From Candidatus Firestonebacteria bacterium RIFOXYD2_FULL_39_29 (GTDB lineage Bacteria > Oederibacteriota > D2-FULL-39-29): a stretch of 57,757 bases of DNA. The translations under genes were made by a program, and so were the position numbers. The notes beneath the pieces are model-generated. The model was not told the origin of the DNA. It saw only the letters and a list, made by a program, of their open reading frames with translations, and made no database searches. Numbering within the stretch: position 1 is the stretch's first letter; every line of letters begins with the position of its first letter. The DNA is taken from NCBI GenBank assembly GCA_001778375.1, contig MFGV01000034.1, positions 1 to 57,757 of the forward strand, given 5' to 3'. Shown in pieces: positions 53,608 to 57,757 of this stretch.

Positions 53608-54510
53608 TTATTTTTTCCACAATATCTTCCAGGGGTTATCTTTAACATCCTTTATGAAACCTTTAAGGTCTTCTGCCATTTTTTTGTCATTTATGAGAAC
53701 TGAAAGCGTTCCGTCGCCTTTATCTATCTTTTTTGCGGCAGAATCCAAATTGGAAACCGTCTCATCAAGTTTGAGCGAGACTTTATTTAGATTGTCCATG
53801 GTCTTGGGCAGATCTCCTTTATTAATATCTTTTATTAATATATTTAACTGCCCGGTAAGTTCCTGTAAATTTTTTGTGGCAAGAGCCAGTTCTTGCGAGG
53901 TTTTTTCAAAATTTTCCACTGATCTTGTTATTGCAGGTCCGCTCTTTTCCACAATACTTTTTGTCACTCTGGTAAGATCATTTACGTTCTGCAAAGACCC
54001 GACAAGAGAACTTTGAACCCCTCCTACGATTTTATTTAAAGCTCCGAGAACATCTTTTAATTCTGCCGAGGCCTGCGACATACTTTCGAGCGCCGCATCA
54101 ATACCATAGGAACTCCGGCCCGAAAGGACATCACCCGGAACAACAAGAGCCGACGCTTTTGATCCGCCGGAGACATTTATAAATTTTTCGCCCATCACTC
54201 CGGTTGAAGAGACGGAGATATAACAGTCCTTCCGGAATTTAAAACCTTTAGTATTTTTAAAAATAAAGAGTTCTACATTTATTTTACCGTCATTGGTTAA
54301 GGAAAGGTTATTAACCCGGCCGATGTTAACTCCTCCGCCATATTTCACTTTGGAGCGGGCTTTCAAGTCCGGAGCCGAATCGAAAACGACATTGACCTTA
54401 TACCCCTTCTCAAAAATCGTGAACCCGCCGATGAAAACCGTACCGGCAAGAAGTATCGCTGCCGCAACGACAGTAAATATTCCCACCTTTACTTCATTTG
54501 ATAATGACAT
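53608..54510 (-). CDS. mlaD: MlaD-family MCE-domain protein
   Basis: A 300-residue periplasmic lipid-binding subunit anchored by one N-terminal helix (KVGIFTVVAAAILLAGTVFIGG). The MCE domain covers ~38-115 (YKVNVVFDSAPDLKARSKVKYGGGVNIGRV...STGVMGEKFINVS). A long helical C-terminal part with coiled-coil character follows, as in longer MlaD/Mce proteins. With MlaE and MlaF, encoded directly upstream, it forms the inner-membrane complex that moves phospholipid between membranes. GGAGG precedes the ATG. mlaB and mlaC are not seen. Confidence 0.92.
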   Translation of the reverse strand: MSLSNEVKVGIFTVVAAAILLAGTVFIGGFTIFEKGYKVNVVFDSAPDLKARSKVKYGGGVNIGRVNNLSLTNDGKINVELFIFKNTKGFKFRKDCYISVSSTGVMGEKFINVSGGSKASALVVPGDVLSGRSSYGIDAALESMSQASAELKDVLGALNKIVGGVQSSLVGSLQNVNDLTRVTKSIVEKSGPAITRSVENFEKTSQELALATKNLQELTGQLNILIKDINKGDLPKTMDNLNKVSLKLDETVSNLDSAAKKIDKGDGTLSVLINDKKMAEDLKGFIKDVKDNPWKILWKK

Positions 54511-54520
54511 AGACTAACCT

Positions 54521-54660
54521 CCGTTAAAACGTTCCACGTTATCACGTTCTACCTTAATGTGGTATTTAATATATCAAAAGCTCCTTGGTGTAAAACTTCG
54601 TACTTTGTACATCGTGCTTGCTCTTGCCGCGCCTCTGCGCATCTGAGCCTCCAACCTTCC
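54521..54660. repeat. CACGTT array and CATCTG-type repeats between mlaF and mlaD
   Basis: CCGTTAAAACGTTCCACG, then TTATCACGTTCTACC with a trailing TTAATGTGG (54521-54562), matches the arrays at 50404 and 51797. Further left, TTGCCGCGCCTCTGCGCATC and TGAGCCTCC (about 54625-54653) match the block at 12040-12217. No gene is in this 155-bp gap. Confidence 0.65.
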
Positions 54661-54665
54661 GGTTG

Positions 54666-55415
54666 TCAGCCTAAAACTTCTATCGGTCCGACCGAACTCC
54701 CCTTAATAAACTGTTTAACTACCGCGTTTTTTGTGTGCTGGATCTCTTTCGGGGTACCCACCTCTATTATTTTACCTTCATACATCATGGCTATTTTATC
54801 CCCTATATTATATGCACTCTTCATATCATGCGTAACGACCACACTCGTCATCTTAAGTTTTTTCTGGAGATCCACTATAAGTTCATTAATAATATCAGAC
54901 ATAATAGGATCAAGCCCTGTCGTTGGTTCATCATAAAGCATGATTTCCGGATCCATTGCAATAGCTCTGGCAAGCCCTACCCTTTTTTTCATACCCCCGG
55001 AAAGTTCAGCAGGCTTTTTATCTTCTACATTTTCAAGTCCTACAAGCGCCAATTTTTCCTTTACCAGTTTTCTTATCTCCGAAGAGCTTTTTTTGGAGAA
55101 GCGGGTAAGAGAAAAGCCGACATTTTCGGCAACCGTAAGCGAGTCAAAGAGAGCCGAACTCTGAAAAAGCATCCCGTAATCTTTCCTGATATCATCCAGT
55201 TCTTTGTTATCCATTTTAGCAATATCCCTGCCTTTGACAAGGATCTTTCCCGAATCCGGTTTAAGGAGTCCGATCATATGTTTAAGCAGCACGCTCTTCC
55301 CGCAGCCGCTTCTACCGATAATAACAATAGTTTTTTTATCCGGAATATCCAGAGAAAGTCCGTTCATGACCATTTGCGCGCCGAAATATTTTGTAACATT
55401 ACTTATCTTTATCAT
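54666..55415 (-). CDS. mlaF: MlaF-type phospholipid ABC transporter ATPase
   Basis: A 249-residue ATPase. Walker A is GRSGCGKSVLLKHMIGLL, the signature LSGGMKKRVGLARAIAMDP, and Walker B EIMLYDEPTTGLDP. The family-specific Ser-Val-Leu-Leu-Lys-His after Walker A and the C-terminal tail ending in VLG fit MlaF. It starts six bases after the end of mlaE. The next gene, mlaD, follows after a 155-bp repeat-containing gap. Confidence 0.94.
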   Translation of the reverse strand: MIKISNVTKYFGAQMVMNGLSLDIPDKKTIVIIGRSGCGKSVLLKHMIGLLKPDSGKILVKGRDIAKMDNKELDDIRKDYGMLFQSSALFDSLTVAENVGFSLTRFSKKSSSEIRKLVKEKLALVGLENVEDKKPAELSGGMKKRVGLARAIAMDPEIMLYDEPTTGLDPIMSDIINELIVDLQKKLKMTSVVVTHDMKSAYNIGDKIAMMYEGKIIEVGTPKEIQHTKNAVVKQFIKGSSVGPIEVLG

Positions 55416-55420
55416 TTTTT

Positions 55421-56200
55421 CTACCAGAGGAATGCGGTCAATATATAGTCAGTGACCAGTATCAGCATTGAAGAAATAACAACGGAGGAAGTTGTAGACT
55501 TACCCACACCTTCGGCTCCGCCTTCTGTTTCAAAACCCCTTTGACAGCCAACCACCGCGATAATACCGCCAAAGAACACCGTTTTAAATAAACCTTTAAA
55601 AACATCATCAAGACGCATATACATATTCAAGCTTTCAAAATAGCCGCCGGTCGTTCCGTCAAAAATATTTAAACTTATAAAAAGCCCGCCGAGTGTTCCC
55701 AGTAAGTCAGCATATATAGTAAGAAGCGGCAGCATAAAAAGCGCAGCAAGGAACCGCGGGACAGCCAGATATTTTACAGGATTGGTGGCCATGGTTTTTA
55801 AAGCATCAATCTGTTCAGTCACATTCATAGTGCCTATCTCTGCCGCTATGGCCGAGCCGATCTTTCCTGCCATAACAAGGCCGATAAGGACCGGCGCCAG
55901 TTCTCTGGTAAGCGCGAGCGAAACAATGCCCCCGAGCATATTTGCCGCTCCGGAGATCTTTCTTTCAATGGCGGTTCCTGTCTGAAGCGCCAGTATCATC
56001 CCCGTAGAAAGAGAGGTAATGGTCACAACAGCCAGGGACTTATTACCGATGATCACCATCTGTTCAAATATACTTTTTATTTCAGAAGGTTTCTTAAAAG
56101 TCCAAAATAATACCTGTCCGAAAAGCCGGGTTATCTTCCCTGCTTCGGAAAGAAACGCCATAACTCTGGATCCTATGTATTCAAAAATATTCCTTATCAA
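55421..56200 (-). CDS. mlaE: MlaE-type permease
   Basis: A 259-residue inner-membrane protein of the MlaE/YrbE family with five to six hydrophobic segments. It has the conserved RELAPVLIGLVMAGKIGSAIAAEIGTM and EQIDALKTMATNPVKYLAVPR blocks. The start is TTG, overlapping the yraN stop (TTGA), with AAAGGG at a good distance; the first internal ATG (residue 14) would remove a normal N-terminal helix. It forms the transport complex with mlaF and mlaD. Confidence 0.93.
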   Translation of the reverse strand: MIRNIFEYIGSRVMAFLSEAGKITRLFGQVLFWTFKKPSEIKSIFEQMVIIGNKSLAVVTITSLSTGMILALQTGTAIERKISGAANMLGGIVSLALTRELAPVLIGLVMAGKIGSAIAAEIGTMNVTEQIDALKTMATNPVKYLAVPRFLAALFMLPLLTIYADLLGTLGGLFISLNIFDGTTGGYFESLNMYMRLDDVFKGLFKTVFFGGIIAVVGCQRGFETEGGAEGVGKSTTSSVVISSMLILVTDYILTAFLW

Positions 56201-56550
56201 AATATACCCTTTACCAGCTCTATGTCATAATTTCCGGAACCAACACGGATGCCGACCGCATCAAATCTGATCTTTTCATTTCCCAGTTTGTTCTCCGCCA
56301 CATACTGCGCCGCGGAATTTTCGATATGTTCCATCTTTTTCTTGCCTATTGTGTCAAAGGGCGATTCTGCCACGGGTTTTGCTATCGCTTTTACCTCTAT
56401 AAAACACCAGATGTCTTTTTCTTTTGCGATGATATCTATCTCGCCGTAACAGCATTTATAGTTACGGGCTATTATCTTATAGCCGTTTTTTTGTAAATAT
56501 ATCGCGGCTAAAGTTTCGCCGCTGTCTCCTAAAAGTTTTTTCCAAAACAT
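56197..56550 (-). CDS. yraN: YraN/UPF0102 family endonuclease-like protein
   Basis: About 117 residues. The fold is a small restriction-endonuclease-like domain with the family motifs GDSGETLAAIYLQKNGYKII (N-terminus), GEIDIIA and FIEVKA (acidic and Lys residues at the active-site positions). The C-terminus reads IRFDAVGI. The cellular role is not settled; it is often found next to rnhB, as here. The start at 56550 (MFWKKLLGDSGE) is preferred; an ATG at 56568 lies inside rnhB and would lengthen the overlap. Its stop overlaps the mlaE start. Confidence 0.88.
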   Translation of the reverse strand: MFWKKLLGDSGETLAAIYLQKNGYKIIARNYKCCYGEIDIIAKEKDIWCFIEVKAIAKPVAESPFDTIGKKKMEHIENSAAQYVAENKLGNEKIRFDAVGIRVGSGNYDIELVKGIF

Positions 56551-57164
56551 TGTCTGTGTATCCTGCATCTTCCGTATTTTCTTATCGCGGCAATATGTTC
56601 AGCCGTTCCATACCCCTTGTGTCTGGCAAACCCGTACATAGGGAATTCCTTGTCGTATTGTACCATTATAGCATCTCTTTTGACTTTTGCAATAATGGAA
56701 GCGGCGGCAATTACAAAAGATTTTGCGTCCCCGCCTATTATTGCTTTTTGCGGGAGCTTTGATTTTATCTCATACGGTCCGTCAATTAAAAGTATTTCGG
56801 GAAGTATTTTCAAGGAAGCTGCGGCCATTTCCATGGCTTTTAAGGAAGCGCGCAAAATATTAATCTTATCAATTTCTTTTTCATCCACAATTCCAAAAGC
56901 ATAGCTGTCTGCTTTGGACATTATGATATCGGAAAGCTTTTCCCTTAAGGCTGGTTTTACTTTTTTTGAATCATTTACACCGGCAAATATTGAAAGATCT
57001 GCCAGTCTTTCCCGGCTAAAAGATACCGCAGCGGCTATTACGGGACCGGACAGCGGCCCCCTGCCTACTTCATCAACTCCCGCCAGAATCCGAATTCCCG
57101 ATTCAAAGAGGGAGTTTTCAATTTTTAGTAATTGTTTTAAACGATCCTGTTCACTTTGGAGCAT
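56529..57164 (-). CDS. rnhB: Ribonuclease HII
   Basis: About 211 residues. It removes ribonucleotides and RNA primers from RNA/DNA hybrids. Catalytic acidic residues are in GVDEVGRGPLSGP, and the second conserved Asp in ILLIDGPY. The block GDAKSFVIAAASIIAKVKRD and the terminal YGFARHKGYGT complete the family pattern. The ATG at 57164 lies within the end of rplS, 14 bases before its stop codon ends; the frame opens further up at a TTG. It also overlaps yraN at its 3' end, so rplS-rnhB-yraN-mlaE form a coupled series. Confidence 0.94.
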   Translation of the reverse strand: MLQSEQDRLKQLLKIENSLFESGIRILAGVDEVGRGPLSGPVIAAAVSFSRERLADLSIFAGVNDSKKVKPALREKLSDIIMSKADSYAFGIVDEKEIDKINILRASLKAMEMAAASLKILPEILLIDGPYEIKSKLPQKAIIGGDAKSFVIAAASIIAKVKRDAIMVQYDKEFPMYGFARHKGYGTAEHIAAIRKYGRCRIHRQCFGKNF

Positions 57165-57579
57165 CTGCAGTCGCAGCAACTTCAGAAGGCACTGCCGCAG
57201 CAGGAACAGGAGCAGCTGCCTTAGGTTCTTCCGCAGGAAGCGCCGTCAGAGTAAGATCTTCTTTAAGTCTTGAACCCTTACCTACTTTCTCCCTGAGATA
57301 AAAAAGCTTTGCCCTTCTGGTTCTGCCGCTCTTTAATACTTTTACGGTTGCAACCGCATGCGAGTGAAATAAGAAGGTCCTTTCAACGCCGAAACCGCCG
57401 GATATCTTTCTCACTTTAAAAGTTTTATTAAGCCCTTCTCCTCTGATACTGAGGACTAAACCTTCAAAGGACTGTATTCTTTCCTTGTCGCCTTCTTTAA
57501 TGCGTACACCAAGTTTTATCTCGTCACCGACCCTGAATTCCAGATGATCTTTTCTTTTATATTTTTCCTGCCAATTCAT
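57151..57579 (-). CDS. rplS: 50S ribosomal protein L19
   Basis: A 142-residue protein. The first ~115 residues are standard L19 (FRVGDEIKLGVRIKEGDKERIQSFEGLVLSIRG; RTFLFHSHAVATVKVLKSGRTRRAKLFYLR). The C-terminal ~30 residues form an Ala/Pro-rich extension (EEPKAAAPVPAAAVPSEV) not present in typical L19. It heads the rnhB-yraN-mlaEF series. No rpsP, rimM or trmD is visible before the window ends; the ~180 bases upstream contain repeats instead. Confidence 0.95.
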   Translation of the reverse strand: MNWQEKYKRKDHLEFRVGDEIKLGVRIKEGDKERIQSFEGLVLSIRGEGLNKTFKVRKISGGFGVERTFLFHSHAVATVKVLKSGRTRRAKLFYLREKVGKGSRLKEDLTLTALPAEEPKAAAPVPAAAVPSEVAATADAPK

Positions 57580-57635
57580 TTTACACTTCCCCCTTCAAAT
57601 ATTTTTCTTAGCTCTGAGTAAATCCGGTCTTTTTT

Positions 57636-57757
57636 TCCGCCTAGGCGGATTTCGCAAAGGGCTTACGGACAGATATACTGTCCTTTGTTAAAATATTTTC
57701 CTAAAATGCTTTATTTTTCAGCATTTTGTAGAAAAGTTTGTTAAAATACCTCTTAGA
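57636..57757. repeat. Hairpin-rich leader or gap upstream of rplS
   Basis: The right edge has no gene. TCCGCCTAGGCGGATTTCGC, then AAAGGGCTTACGGAC (57636-57664), belongs to the family at 44656, 50326 and 51931. GGACAGATATACTGTCC (57662-57678) is a palindrome. AAAATGC-n-GCATTTT (about 57701-57727) is an AT-rich stem. These may form the rplS leader structure or simply be intergenic repeats. Confidence 0.55.

Noticed and set aside
54735-55448. Open plus-strand frame of 237 codons
   Set aside because: Fully antisense to mlaF, which has all ABC-ATPase motifs and fits the mlaE-mlaF-mlaD order.

Overview
The window is a gene-dense, AT-leaning segment of a Gram-negative (diderm) bacterial chromosome. 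An outer membrane is implied by the Mla lipid-transport genes (mlaE, mlaF, mlaD), a PorV/PorQ-type outer-membrane protein, a predicted 392-residue beta-barrel and two lipoproteins. Type IV pilus genes (pilT and a pilin) are also present. Nearly all genes lie on the minus strand. The mixture (PorV with FlgD-like C-terminal sorting domains, a four-helix-bundle 23S-IVP-type protein, many interspersed intergenic hairpins) is what one meets in uncultured candidate-phylum genomes of the Elusimicrobiota/Firestonebacteria/Goldbacteria kind. I cannot place it more exactly from sequence alone.

Layout. 1-2290: a disturbed left end with the first codons of a leftward gene, a 46-codon stub of a sugar ABC-transporter ATPase, an AlbA_2/Schlafen-type regulator and a 5'-truncated metallophosphoesterase. 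2291-14362: copA, pfkA, a 23S-IVP-like protein, the chain larE-tauE-cNMP protein-pilT, a lipoprotein related to cytochrome c, nth, a K+ channel and a CPA2 antiporter. 14715-18873: a promoter, a 29-codon small ORF and a secreted rhamnogalacturonan-lyase-like enzyme. 18952-38099: the most unusual part, a surface-protein locus. A sigma70-type promoter and a cyclic-di-GMP (GEMM-I) riboswitch precede a PorV-like gene and a 4136-residue secreted multidomain protein. Just upstream is a 732-residue regulator that fuses a KaiC-like ATPase, a solute-binding-protein domain and an AraC DNA-binding domain. Divergent from it are a FecR-domain protein and a beta-barrel protein. 38191-45172: pilin, then the tight run FecR-htpX-TPM-lemA-mfd. 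45402-57579: an ABC exporter, a methyltransferase, a YwqK-like lipoprotein, tRNA-Gln, ald, an M20 peptidase, radA, mlaD-mlaF-mlaE, yraN, rnhB and rplS.

How it may work together. The 31-38 kb locus reads as a surface-structure module. Cyclic-di-GMP would set expression of PorV and its giant cargo through the riboswitch, and the fusion regulator would add a second, nutrient- and ATP-linked input. The other chains are housekeeping: envelope lipid transport (Mla), protein quality control (HtpX/LemA), DNA repair (Mfd, RadA, Nth, RnhB), potassium handling and twitching motility.

Two further themes. Intergenic regions carry at least six families of short repeats and hairpins, and one such palindromic element sits in frame inside the signal-peptide region of the PorV gene. 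Several enzymes also have substitutions at normally near-invariant positions: CopA DKTAT, PfkA GGNGS, Mfd DDEQ, a lost CxxCH heme motif, and a metallophosphoesterase-like domain without its metal ligands.
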